Below are positions 10,303 to 20,060 of a stretch of 35,412 nt of DNA, one piece after another. Position numbers and translations under genes: made by a program. Within the stretch, counting starts at the first letter, position 1; each line of letters begins with the position of its first letter. The notes under the pieces are model-generated. The model had not been told where the DNA came from and did no database searches. It was given only the letters and a program-made list of their open reading frames with translations. The stretch comes from Mesotaenium endlicherianum. Lineage: Eukaryota; Streptophyta; Zygnematophyceae; Zygnematales; Mesotaeniaceae. The stretch is from contig WELA01004839.1 of NCBI GenBank assembly GCA_009602735.1, positions 134,256 through 169,667 on the forward strand, written 5' to 3'.

Positions 10303-12422
10303 TCCAGTCTACTGACTGTGAGGATGCTAGAGATAGTGAGTCGTCACTAGCTGCCCTCGTAGCAGGTATTATGGGTCCTGCTGAACTGGATTCACTATGC
10401 ATGCCTGACAACCAGATAAAGGAGACCATCAGCAATATAGACGTCCAGAGAGTGCACACTCTGGATGCTCTTGTTCCACCTGATGTCCAACATTTCTTTG
10501 CTACGTCAGGAGAACAATGCGAAAGTCAGGAAAAGACAGTCCCCCCTATCCTACTGCATTGCATGATTGCAGGTAGGAAGGTGAGGGCATTTGTTGACGG
10601 AGGGGCGTCACATACCTTTATCCACAAGGACTTATTTAAACGGCTAAGGCTGCCTACTGTCACCCAAGGGAATAGAAAAATATTCCTTGGAGATGCCTCA
10701 AGTATCCCGGGAGGAGTTATAACCAAGCCTATTGAGGTCCAGTTAGGTTCTGGCATTACAGTTCTAACTGAAACGCTAACATTTGAGGTACTCAACACCG
10801 GCTTTTATGATCTCGTGCTAGGCAGGTCCTGGCTTAACAGACATCAAGCTGAAGTGTGTTGGAGCAGAGGGACAGTTAAAGTGAGAGGAGCCAGTGATGG
10901 GCAGACTGACTTGGCACCCACCAGTGCTCTTCCTCTTGTCCTGTGTGGATGGCAAATGAAGGAAAAGAAGAGGCTTCCAGAAGGATGCAAGTTGCTGAAT
11001 GCAATGGAGTTCGTCAAAAGCTGGAACCAGAAGGAAGACAGAATGTTCTGTCTGCTGCTAAGAGAGGTACCTCCTCAACCTGAAGAAGTGGTTGAAAAAA
11101 AGGTAAGCCCTCCGGAACACCCTACTGCTGCAAAAATTGTTGCTCAGTACACGGATGTATTTAATATGCCTCCAGGACTACCCCCTAAGAGGAAAGTAGA
11201 TCATAGGATTGATTTATTACCTGGGAGTCAGCCACCTTGGCAACGCACTTATGGCTTGTCTTATGTGGAAAGCGAGGAGTTGAAAACTCAGATTGCAGAG
11301 CTTGAGGAAAATGGTTATATTTCTCCCAGTAAATCACCTTACGGCGTACCCATCCTATTTGTTCATAAAAAGGATGGCAGTATGCGGATGTGTGTGGATT
11401 ACAGAGTCCTGAACAAAATTACGGTAAAGAACAAGTATGCTTTACCCAGAATCGAGGACTTGCTTGATACCCTGTCTGGTGCTAAGGTGTTCAGTAAGAT
11501 AGATCTCAAGAGTGGCTATCATCGAATCAGAATTGCTGAGGGGGATGAACACAAGACTGTCTTGCGCACACGTTATGGACACTATGAGTTCAACGTGATG
11601 CCATTTGGATTGACAAATGCTCCTGCGACCTTCATGGGTGCTATGAATGACATTTTCAAACCTTATTTGGATAAGTTTGTGCAAGTTTTCCTGGATGATA
11701 TCTTAATTTTCTCTAAGGATGAGACTCAACACGCTGAACACTTAAGGACAGTCATGGACATTCTGAAAAGAAATCAGTTATATGCTAAAATGAGCAAGTG
11801 TGATTTCTTTAAGGAAAGTATTGAATTCTTAGGCCATGTTGTCAGTAAAGAGGGCATCAGTGTGGATCCTAAGAAAGTCCAGACCATAAGGGACTGGTCG
11901 GTACCTCACTCTGTCTCTGAAGTTAGATCCTTCCTCGGGTTGGCTAATCACTATAGGAGATTTATTGAGAATTATTCCACAAAGGCCAGTAAATTGACTG
12001 ACCTTACTAAGTAAGACAAAGGATATGTGTGGGGGAAAGAGCAGCAGGCTGCCTTCCAGACCCTTAAGGATGCCCTTTGTTCTGCCCCAGTGCTAGCCGT
12101 GTATGACCCCAGCAAGCCTGTGCAGATGGTCACTGATGCCTCTGACTTTGCCATGGGTGCTATTTTGTTGCAGCCTGCGGTCAAAATCACAAAGGATGGT
12201 AAGGTAAGGCAGGAGTGGCACCCTGTGTTGTACGAGTCTATGAATTTTAATCCAGTGGAGCTTAATTACTCAGTACATGATAAAGAGCTGCTAGCTATCA
12301 TTCATGTGCTCAAACAGTGGAGAGCATACTTACATGGTAAAGCCTTTAAGGTGATTACAGATCATCTAGCTCAGACCCACTTTCAGAAGAAGTCCAAGCC
12401 GTCGAGGAGGGAGAACCGCTGA
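10194..12422 (+). pseudogene. pol: Gypsy-1 protease-reverse transcriptase-RNase H
   Basis: The open frame begins inside gag and overlaps it. Aspartic protease is recognisable at [12 protein letters not shown], with the catalytic Asp near residue 135; the usual D-S/T-G is D-G-G here. The family block [11 protein letters not shown] follows. RT is complete, with [34 protein letters not shown] and the intact active site FLDD (Asp residues at about 501-502). An in-frame TAA at 12012-12014 lies just before RNase H. RNase H keeps VTDASDFAMGA and DKELLAI and the ITDH block, and loses frame near 12400. The protein would mature the particle and make cDNA. The pol start is arbitrary because pol is normally fused to Gag. 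Confidence 0.85.
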
Positions 12423-14049
12423 AGCAGTTCCAAGTCCTGATCGACTACAAACCAGGGAAGTTGAATCCTGCTGATGCACTCTCTAAAAAACCTAACTTGC
12501 AAGAAAGGAACTTTAGTCAGCATGCTGTAGATAAAGTCCTGTGTGCACTCACTTCACTAAAGGTGAAAAAGTCCTTCCTTGAACAACTTAGGAAAGCCTA
12601 CCTTTCTGACCCAACATTTGAGCCCAGCCCCACTACTGGTGTGTGTCGTGCTACTGCTCTCGGGTATAAGCTTAAGGGAGGGGTCTGGGTGACTGAAACC
12701 ACTTCGGGCAGGCTAAAGCTGGTCATTCCTGATAACTTGGAAATAAGGTCTCTCTTACTGAGAAGCGCATGACAGTCTCCTGGGTGGACATTTGGGGCAG
12801 GCCAAAACTGTTGGCAAACTGGCAAAACATTATCATTGGGAGGGATTACCTCGGGAGGTCTTGAAATACGTTAAATCCTGTGACCAGTGTCAAAAGAATA
12901 AGTCTAGGTACACACCACCGGGGGGCCTCTTACAACCGCTGCCCATCCCAGCTGGCCGCTGGGAAACGATATCCATACACTGGGTGGTCACACTGCCACG
13001 AACTGCCAATGGGCATGATTCAATACTGGTAGTCGTGGAGAAACTGACAAAAATGGTCATTTTTATCCCCACAACTGTGAAAGTAACTGCACTCGAAATA
13101 GCGCGACAATTCTACAACCATATAGTATGCCAACATGGGCTACCCTCTAATATAATCTCAGACAGAGACTCAAAATTTACCTCCAAAATCTGGAGGGCTT
13201 TAATGGGGTTAATGGGAGTCACACAGCTGCTCAGCACAGCAAACCACCCGCAGACTGAGAGAACTAACCGAGTTTTGCAAGGGGTACTGAGAGCCTATAT
13301 TAACCAAAAACAAGATAATTGGGATGACCTGTTACCTCAAATTCAGTTTGCGGTCAACAGTTCGGTGCACGCGTCAACGGGCAAGACTCCTTTTGAACTG
13401 AGCCTGGGTAGAGTCCCTAAGTGTCCTAGGGGAGTCTTTAACTCACCCTGAAGGGATTGTCAATGCGGTCTCCCTTCAGTTAACTCAGGAGTTTGCTGAC
13501 AACCTGTCAGAAGTCCAGCAAAACCTGCACAGAGCCCAAGAAAACCAACAAAAGTACTCTAATTAGCACCGTCGCGAACTGACCTTTTCTAAAGGCGATT
13601 TGGTCAAACTGCATTCTCAGCACCTGTACCTCCCTGGTGTGGTCAAGAAAAAGCTTGGCCGTGTTTGGGTCGGTCCGTATTCGGTGGTGCGTCGTGTCGG
13701 TCAGAACGCTTACAAACTGAACATATCAGCGGACTACAAGGGTCACCCGGTCTTTAATGTCTCCTTCCTGGAACCATACATCAAAGGTGATACATTGTTC
13801 ACAGGTCGGTTTTATGTCCAACCGGGACCGGTCCCCGCTGTCCGGGACGGCGACCCTGAGGAATGTGAGGTCGATGAGATTTTAAGACGCTCGCTCGGTC
13901 CGTCGATCGTCTAAATATGTCATGAAGTACCTCATCCGATGGAAGGGTTACGATGCCTCTAGGGACACTTGGGAGTTTAAAGACCAGCTGACCAATGCCA
14001 AAGGGGCGTTGAAACGGTTCCACCTTCGGGCGGCTGGGGCACCGCCCTA
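12423..14049 (+). pseudogene. pol: Gypsy-1 integrase with GPY/F module and C-terminal chromodomain
   Basis: The end of RNase H (YKPGKLNPADALSK at 12447-12491) continues in another frame to a stop at 12770-12772, and a -1 shift then gives the HHCC zinc-binding domain (HDSLLGGHLG, and CDQC near 12880). In the catalytic core the first Asp is replaced (SIHWVV where the family has an Asp), the second is present (SDRDSKF), and the Glu is present in TERTNR, though the few residues that usually precede it are missing. A frameshift near 13430 and TAG at 13564-13566 precede the GPY/F module (GPYSVVRRVGQNAYKL). A chromodomain (EVDEIL, then, after a frameshift, YLIRWKGYDASRDTWE) ends at 14049. Chromodomains steer integration towards marked chromatin. 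Confidence 0.85.
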
Positions 14050-14100
14050 ACTGTCCCTTCAATCGGCATGGGAAGGTGACAGGAGGTCCTGTCTCCATAT

Positions 14101-14171
14101 AAGTTGGAGGGGGATGTGACAATTAGTGACAGTTGTGACAGGCAGCCCACCTTTGAAATTAAGTTGGAGGG
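14101..14171 (+). repeat. Two polypurine-tract-like repeats exactly 60 bases apart
   Basis: AAGTTGGAGGG occurs at 14101-14111 and again at 14161-14171, directly after the chromodomain. A third copy at 16175-16185 abuts the 3' LTR and is the probable working plus-strand primer. At 14101 the tract is followed by GGGATGTGAC, which itself resembles a polypurine tract followed by an LTR starting with TG. The pattern suggests that this was an older 3' end of the element. Confidence 0.65.
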
Positions 14172-14385
14172 AGTGGTATTCTGTTTCAGGATCAGCCGGA
14201 AAATCTCTGATAACCATATTACACACTCAACCTGCGCTCACACTCACTTTCTCTCTAACTCAATTTTCCCTTATATTCACTCACACCAAGTATTTCACAC
14301 TAGGAATTCTCCCGATCGCGTTCCTCTTCATCAAGGGCACTCAGTAACGGCAAAATATCATGATTTCACTAACTGCACTGTGTTT

Positions 14386-16028
14386 ATGATTGAGCAGGAT
14401 GACCTAAAAGTCAAAACTCAAGAGGAAGAGAAGGGCGGAAGAGGCACATGCAGAATACTTGCAATTCCGTGGAGACATCGAATCATCCTCCATCTCCGCT
14501 CAGGAATCACAACGACTCCAACAACAGCGGGAGGCACAGAAGAAGAAGGAGGAGGAGGAACAGGCCAGACTGAGGCAGGAAGAACTGGACAGAAAAGCTG
14601 CAGAGGAGGCCAAGAAGGCAGAGGAGTAGAGGCAAGCTGAAGAGAAGCGGAAGCAGCAGGCTGAAGAAGAAGAACATAGGAGAATCAGCAGCTATCGCTA
14701 CACAGTGCTGGGCAAGAATTTTGATCTACTGGAGGAGGCCTTCAAGTATGCCCAGAGAAGTCGCAGTAAGTCGCAGAAGGAAATCCTCCAGAGGGAAGGG
14801 GAGACATCCGAAAAACTTTGACAAGTATATAGAGGTCAGCACGGGGCTCCTCCTCTATCACGATTACGCCAGGATGGTAGGATATACGGTCAGAGAGGCC
14901 AAGGCAATGGCCCAGGTGAACGAAGCAGGGGCTGTATCGATTCCTGGTATGTGGGGGAAAGATAGGGTCATCAGGATGATCCCCATGGACGCGGACAGCT
15001 TTAAGGACTCTACAGCCCATAACAGGTTCAAGGCCATGTGTAATGAGGTGGAGAGAAGGAGCTGGGAATTCTTGGCTAGGGAAACCAGTCAGCTAGACTT
15101 TGCAGGGCACTGGTACCCTTGTACTCTTAAAAGGACAGACCCTGCCTTCTTCCAAAAGCCCACCGATTGGCGGTGGATGACCATCAACATGAGGGACCAG
15201 CAGAATAACAGGGCGACGGATGAGGATTTCCTGACAGACCTAAAAGGGAACATAGTATTGCCCCCTCACATTGCGGCTTGGGACCCAAGATTGGANGTTG
15301 GATGGAGTCAAAGACTGCATGAGCCAAGAAATGCAGGGGGTCAGAAGTAGGGCCCGAGAGTCATTCTCAAAAGGGAAGCATGCTTCTGCCAAATGGGCAA
15401 GCAAGCAGGGGGAAAAGGACCTGTATGCGGTCCGGACTCAGCAGCCCCCACTAGCACCCAAAAGGGGAAGGTCAGTGGGATATTCTTTTTCTCGGGAAGA
15501 ACTGGAGCAGCTGACAGAAGAAACCCCAGAATTCTCAGAGGAACCCGGGGACGGAGAGGAGGAGGAGTCAGAGGAAGACGAGGAGGAAGGCGAGGAGGAG
15601 GACACTAGCCCCGCCGTGATCCTGACACCTGCACATCCCCTGTAAGGGAGAAGACGGGGTGGGCCCCGCAGCAACACGCTGAAGAGGAGGATATCACTTG
15701 GCTGGGAACTGCCAGAGGACAGGACCCATCTCCAGGCACGGAGACCCAGTCAGACATGGCAGACAGGAGGGCTGCTAGAGAAATAGCCAGAGACCTGCCG
15801 GCATCTCCCTCGTAGAGAGGGCATGTACCCTTAGCTCATGTCATGCAACATCCTTCTGGGATGCCGGTATATGTACCAGTCAGTTTGAGGAATGCCCAGG
15901 AGAAGGCTGCCTCCATTCAGTTTCAGACCGAGCAGGAAGAAACAGCACAGTTACTGCGTTCTCCGCTAGGTCCCTACATGGAACCTCCCTCTCTGACAGG
16001 CTTCAGAAGACCCCAAGAGGAGGACTGA
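14386..16028 (+). pseudogene. Accessory coding region of Gypsy-1: coiled-coil, unknown middle, acidic tail
   Basis: Protein-like sequence runs across about 1.64 kb in several frames. After ATG 14386 (MIEQDDLKVKTQEEEK) a frame change near 14430 enters a long Glu/Lys/Gln/Ala-rich coiled coil (to about 14680), with TAG at 14627-14629. Next come SYRYTVLGKNFDLLEEAFKY and a TGA at 14819-14821. The frame 14800-15290 carries a compact, tryptophan-containing part (GLLLYHDYARMVGYTVREAK, GMWGKDRVIRMIP, FAGHWYPCTLKR). An ambiguous base (15296) coincides with another frame change, followed by a Lys/Arg-rich part and an almost pure Glu/Asp tail to 15645. A further frame continues to 16028, with TAG at 15813-15815. 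I do not recognise the family. It lies where env-like or other extra ORFs occur in LTR elements, but no signal peptide or membrane segment is visible. Confidence 0.6.
15296..15296. other. Ambiguous base (n)
   Basis: The only undetermined base in the window falls exactly where the accessory reading frame changes phase, so that frameshift may be an assembly error and not a mutation. Confidence 0.9.
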
Positions 16029-16174
16029 CTCCCCTGACCATAGGGCCCCAGGGGCATCTCCGTCCTAAGGGCGGAGGGCCAAGGGCACAGCATGCTGGAT
16101 GGGAGAGGGATCAGTAATTTCAGTTGGGGAATTCTATGTACCCTGTGTCAGTGTTGTCGAAGCGACAACATGTT

Positions 16175-16187
16175 AAGTTGGAGGGAT
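16175..16187 (+). other. Polypurine tract of Gypsy-1
   Basis: AAGTTGGAGGGAT immediately precedes the TG of the 3' LTR. Position and purine content fit the primer for plus-strand DNA synthesis. It repeats the motif seen at 14101 and 14161. Confidence 0.7.
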
Positions 16188-16904
16188 TGTAATGAATGAG
16201 TATATTGGTTGATATAATATTCATTTAAACATAACAGTTAAATAAGTTCAGCCTGCTGAACTCTTGTTAATAATCAGTCTGTTGGACTTTATATTTAATA
16301 TCAGTTTACTGACTCAGCCGAAAGCAGCAGGCTGAAGTCAGCTTAAGTCAGCTTGCTGACACATTCTTTGGTAGCCAGCTGACTTCCGTACTCTGTAGCA
16401 GCGAACTGCCTCGATATGCATTTTAGTGTGGTATGCTAGATGAATGGCCAGATGACATCCCTATAATGGATGGCGATTCGGGATGATGGGAGATGGCGGT
16501 GGATTTGGTTAACCGAGGTCCTACCAACGTGGTTAACTCCCGGGTAGGCGGTGCCATCGCACTGGCCGTTGAACAGTAAACTCATTCCATGTACATATGC
16601 TAGGCATTGCTCTCGAGTTCGGCATTCAGAAACGAGGCCAACTCTCTTGTACAGCTTACTGAGAGAGATCTGAATCCAGGGTGAGAAGCCATTGATACGC
16701 ACTGTCTTCTAACCTTGCTTATGTATGAGTTTACCGATTGCATTATTGATGCTAGTTTACTCGCATTTGATTTACGAGTGTTGTTCACTGCTAGTGTGTT
16801 GTCCTTTTGCCGCTTAATCAGTTAACGGAAAAAGTTAGAAAGATTACTTGCAGATATAAAGATCTTAATTGTTAATCGCCTATTTGGTAAGTCGATTTAT
16901 TTCA
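16188..16904 (+). repeat. 3' LTR of Gypsy-1
   Basis: It begins TGTAATGAATGAG and ends TTTATTTCA, giving the canonical TG...CA ends, and aligns end to end with 8478-9197. Differences are mostly single substitutions, with small indels near 16840-16865. The conserved GGTTAAC core is at about 16506-16556. Confidence 0.9.
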
Positions 16905-17331
16905 ATAGATCAGGTGTAATTTAAAGGAGAACCAAACATAGAAGCCATTTGGTTGTTGATCCCTAGAGCTAAATATGACCAGACTAGTCAGGGTGCCTGG
17001 GCAACCTTGCATGCTACACATAACCTTTGGCGCCCAGTCAACATGTTTTGTAGACTCTTGGGAGAATGTCCAGAGTATGAGACACCAGGTCCTTTGATTC
17101 AGGAGCTAAATGCACAAGGGCGACCTTCAGGGAAGCAAGCATCTTATGTTATAGTACACCAATGGTGTCAGGAGTGTTTTTGAAAGAGTTGGGCTAGATA
17201 CTAAACAGTTTGGCACTCACTCCCTTAGAAAAAGGGCAGCTTCAGCAGCTGTCAACATGGAGGTACCTGATAATATCTCTCTGGCTCTAGGTAGATGGAA
17301 GTCCTATAGGGGCAAGGAACCTACATGGTGA
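16905..17331 (+). pseudogene. Tyrosine recombinase, C-terminal catalytic part (DIRS-type)
   Basis: Directly after the Gypsy-1 target duplication the recombinase resumes. The block WLLIPRAKYDQTSQGAW (about 16950-17000) matches the strand region between the first Arg and the His-x-x-Arg motif, and one in-frame TAA lies near 16917. After a frameshift near 17178 come THSLRKR (His at 17218-17220; the H-x-x-R box) and LGRW, the position of the second catalytic His (Leu-Gly here, where His-Gly is common). The frame stops at 17329-17331, and I cannot place the Tyr nucleophile. It completes the piece at 8013-8477. Confidence 0.7.
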
Positions 17332-17568
17332 ATACTGAGCAGTAGGCAGCTAAAGCAGCTGTGAAAATAAGTTCTTCAGATAGTATTGCTCGGGCTCAAT
17401 ATTCCCAGGAGCAACTGCTCTTAGCTTTCCTAAAATAGAGGAGTAGGCAGTAGCACAGAGACACCTCATGCCCTGCTTCATGACCTTCATTGCTGAAGTT
17501 GCATACATTGCCTGCTGCTGTACTTGGCTACACTGTGTAGCTCCTGCCTGCCTGCATGTTAGCTATTT

Positions 17569-17688
17569 TTGCATTTGTTTCCTATGCCTATTGTGACTTA
17601 ATATGCCAATTCTTCATTCCTATGCTACTGTTATATTCTATCTATCTCTTTGATTGCCTATCTATCTCATTTCTCCATCACTTGTGCA
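17569..17688 (+). repeat. DIRS 3' repeat, copy 1 (direct repeat of 31972-32081)
   Basis: From TTGCATTTGTTTCC to CTTGTGCA this segment aligns with 31972-32081 in the same orientation, with about 80% identity by eye and a few gaps. Shared blocks include CCTATGCTACTGT and TATATTCTATCTATCTCT. Split direct repeats of this sort occur at the 3' ends of Ngaro/PAT-like DIRS elements. The 14.3 kb between the copies holds the Gypsy-2 complex. Confidence 0.6.
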
Positions 17689-17700
17689 TTCTCAAACTTA

Positions 17701-17724
17701 CAATTTGAGCAAGCGCTCAAATTG
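17701..17724. repeat. Perfect hairpin, 10-bp stem, 4-base loop
   Basis: CAATTTGAGC and GCTCAAATTG flank the loop AAGC. A second hairpin, GCAGCTCT-TG-AGAGCTGC, lies at 17781-17798. Their position after the DIRS repeat suggests a terminal or transcript-end structure of that element. Confidence 0.6.
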
Positions 17725-18009
17725 AAGTTTGAAAACGAGGGAATTTTTCACCAAATTTCACTTTCAAATCTGAGAGACACGCAGCTCTTGAGAGCTGCCC
17801 CTACTTAAGCAAAGAAGAAAGCCCTCATAATTCATGCAAGATTCTAACATAGTGCATAGTTGACCCACCCACCCCCCAAGCAGAGCATACACAATAGTAA
17901 AAAACTAGCAGCAACAGTTGATAAAGAGTGATTTAAGCACCTAAATAGACTTAAAAGGCAGTCAATAAGTCAATACAGTCCAATCAATTAGTTAGCCTAA
18001 AGAGAATAT

Positions 18010-19140
18010 TGTCGCGACTGCTATCCACTTGACGGTGTCGCACGCGCAGCGCAAGTCACGGCCGCCCAGGTACGGAAAGTCAGCGCTGACTCACTGACCA
18101 AAGAACTGGGTTATCTCAGACAGCGGTTATGTCAAAGCCGTCATCACTGTTAAAGTGGTCACGACACGTCAAATTCCACACCCAGGGATGGATGGGGATT
18201 TGGATGGTGTAGTCAGCCGAAAGGCTAGGGGCCTGGAACTAGCAATGAGCCAGCCCAACAAGTGCCAAGTAGGTACTGATCAATCGGCTACCCAAGCCAA
18301 GTACAGTGGGGATATTGCAAAGGCGTTGTGTGCCACCTCGGCCAAGACCCTCGAGTACCTAGCCACGGCTTGAGCGTTCATCTCAAACGCTGCCAGCCAC
18401 CAGCCACATAGAAGTGATTGCCAGCTGAAAGGCTAAGCAGTCACGCGCGACAGTCACAAGGCGTGCATGCATGCTGAGTGACAACTCCTAAAGCTGTTTG
18501 AGGGCTGCTAGGTAAGGACGGCATGCAAGCTAAGCGCTGTGACTAAGCAGGTGCATTCTTGAGGAAGAATAATGTGTGGTGCCTGCAAAAGGCACAAGTC
18601 CTGCCTGTCAGTTGCCTCATTCTTGCTCGCATTGTTGTCAAAGGAGAAGAAGGAGCGCGAAGAAGAAGGAGTTCCAAAGGTCACAAAAGAGCCGAGACGC
18701 CACGCTTCTGCCGACGCTGGAAGATTTCTTCTCAAGTGTATCATAGAAAGGTTAGACTTCAGGAGTTTCCAAGAGGGGATCTCGCTGGTAGAAAGAAGAG
18801 AGCTGCAGAATAGAATCTGTTAGGAGATTAGCACAGATTCGGGACAAACACCACAAGCGTGCGAAAGTCACTTAAAATGGTGAGTGCTGTGTTAGCTTCC
18901 AAGTTCTCAGAAGTCTCAATTGTCGAATTGCTGATAGCAAGGGTAGTATTAACGAGTAAAGCTCTCAGTGAAGAACTGAGTGAGTCCAGCCAAGCAGCGA
19001 AGAGCTGTTAAGAAACGGTGTTGAGCGAAGAGCTCAGACCAGGCCAGCCTAGATGTGCAGTTTCAGAGTTTTGTAAACTGTGACTTTGTGAAAGTTAAGC
19101 GAAAGCCTTGAAGGGCGATTTTCTCTGAATTTGGCATTGC
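18010..19140 (+). repeat. Left arm of a 1.1-kb inverted repeat pair
   Basis: It begins TGTCGCGACT and aligns with the reverse complement of 30746-31861 for its whole length, at roughly 75-80% identity with many small gaps. The best blocks are GACGGTGTCGCACGCGCAGC near the outer end, ACACCCAGGGATGG, the AAGAAGAAGGAGTTCC region and GTGAAGAACTGAGTGAG. The homology stops at TTGC (19140), just before Gypsy-2 gag begins. ORFs of 83-84 codons here (18559-18823) are Lys/Arg-rich low-complexity readings and are not kept. It may be the R-U5/leader of Gypsy-2 or an independent repeat. Confidence 0.75.
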
Positions 19141-20036
19141 GGAAGCCTTGGCTAGCTGTCGTAAGGATATGGAGGCTGGGGAGGACCAGCTAAACTCCGA
19201 GCATTGCCTGCGTCGTTTCTTTAAGTTGCTTGAAACACAATTTTCAGAGGATCGCAGTCTTAAGGTGCACCGTTATGCATTTTGCCCGTCAGAAGAACGA
19301 GACAATCATGGAGGTTAAATCCAGATTGGTAGACCTTGCCAAAAAGGCAAAAATCTACGAGCCCAAAATAGTCGTTGACAAATTTCTATTGTGCTTGGGC
19401 AAGGAAACAGATCGTGAAGTCAGGCCACATCTGTCCGCAAATCACGGGATTGATTGGGACATTGACGAGGCGGCTGAAATAGCACGCAATGTCGAAGAAG
19501 GTAAAGTGTGGTATAAGGAGGCTTCTAGGACGCTTATGGCTCCTGAGAGGAGGGAGGAATCCTCTCTGCCTAAGGCCAACAGCTCTAATTTTCAGTTTAA
19601 GGAGAAGAGCGGGTCTTTCAATAAGTTTGCGAAGCACGCCAACACTGCTGAAACAGCAGAGGGGGGTTGGAATTGCGGGAAACCAGGACATCAAAAGAGA
19701 GATTGTCCATACCCGGAAGGCGCAGATATGCGCACATTGCAGCAAGAAGGGACACTCAGAAGATGAGTGATGGTCTAAGAACCCAAATTCAAAGCCGCCA
19801 TGGGCAAATGCTGCCACGGAAGAGGCAGACAAGGAGAAAAAGAAAGAAAAGGGTGGCTCTGGTAACTGCAAGGGTAACCAGAAGTATGACGCTGTGAGTG
19901 CAGAAATCGCTGAGTTGAAAGCTCAATTTGCGAAACTAAATGCGCCTAATGTCTACTTTGATGCAGATGTTTCAAAAAAGACCGTCTGCAAAGGCGAGAA
20001 ACTGATGCCTGAAATGGCATGTTTATTGAGGTCCTG
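19141..20036 (+). pseudogene. gag: Gypsy-2 Gag with two zinc knuckles in different frames
   Basis: An N-terminal piece (EAGEDQLNSEHCLRRFFKLL, about 19170-19229) is followed by a frameshift into 19230-19766. There the block MEVKSRLVDLAKKAKIYEPK matches the Gag capsid pattern. The first knuckle (19673-19713) has the spacing of CCHC but Gly replaces the first Cys (WNCGKPGHQKRDC). A second knuckle (CAHCSKKGH, about 19731-19757) is in another frame and runs into a TGA where its last Cys would be. A Lys-rich stretch and KTVCKGEKLMPEM follow, to a TGA near 20036. Function: particle protein and RNA binding. It starts right after the left inverted arm. Confidence 0.65.
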
Positions 20037-20060
20037 AGAGAGATGGAGGACCTTACACGA

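Larger units (their letters stand above)
8478..16904 (+). mobile_element. Gypsy-1: near-complete Ty3/Gypsy chromovirus with accessory ORF
   Basis: This is an 8.4-kb element with LTRs at both ends, a tRNA-type primer site, gag, protease-RT-RNase H-integrase-chromodomain, an extra coding region, a polypurine stretch and a 3' LTR, all on the plus strand. It sits inside the recombinase gene of the DIRS-type element with a 4/5-matching 5-bp target duplication. The two LTRs differ at several dozen of about 720 positions by eye (roughly 5-7%), so it is not a recent arrival. Stops and frameshifts occur in every ORF, and a catalytic integrase residue is altered, so it is non-autonomous. Confidence 0.9.
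4580..17688 (+). mobile_element. DIRS-type (tyrosine recombinase) retrotransposon, decayed and interrupted
   Basis: The gene order on the plus strand is Gag-like, reverse transcriptase, RNase H and tyrosine recombinase, which defines the DIRS order; no DDE integrase belongs to it. The coding pieces are at 4663-5673, 6136-7759, 8013-8477 and 16905-17331. The recombinase is split by Gypsy-1 (8478-16904), and its two halves read on across that insertion. A segment near its 3' end (17569-17688) recurs at 31972-32081, as expected for the split direct repeats of Ngaro/PAT-like members. Boundaries are approximate, and all genes carry stops or frameshifts. Confidence 0.75.
17332..18009. other. Non-coding 3' region of the DIRS-type element and junction
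   Basis: No ORF. It contains the repeat at 17569-17688 (listed separately), two perfect hairpins (17701-17724 and 17781-17798), a C-rich run near 17866-17878 and AT-rich DNA up to the start of the inverted arm at 18010. The precise end of the DIRS-type element is unclear. Confidence 0.5.

Noticed and set aside
14104-14385. N-terminal part of the ORF 14104-14640 as a gene start
   Set aside because: It reads through the polypurine repeats and lacks the composition of the accessory region, which better starts at ATG 14386.
18559-18823. Two Lys/Arg-rich ORFs in the left inverted arm
   Set aside because: The related right arm does not preserve the frames, so they are not under coding constraint.
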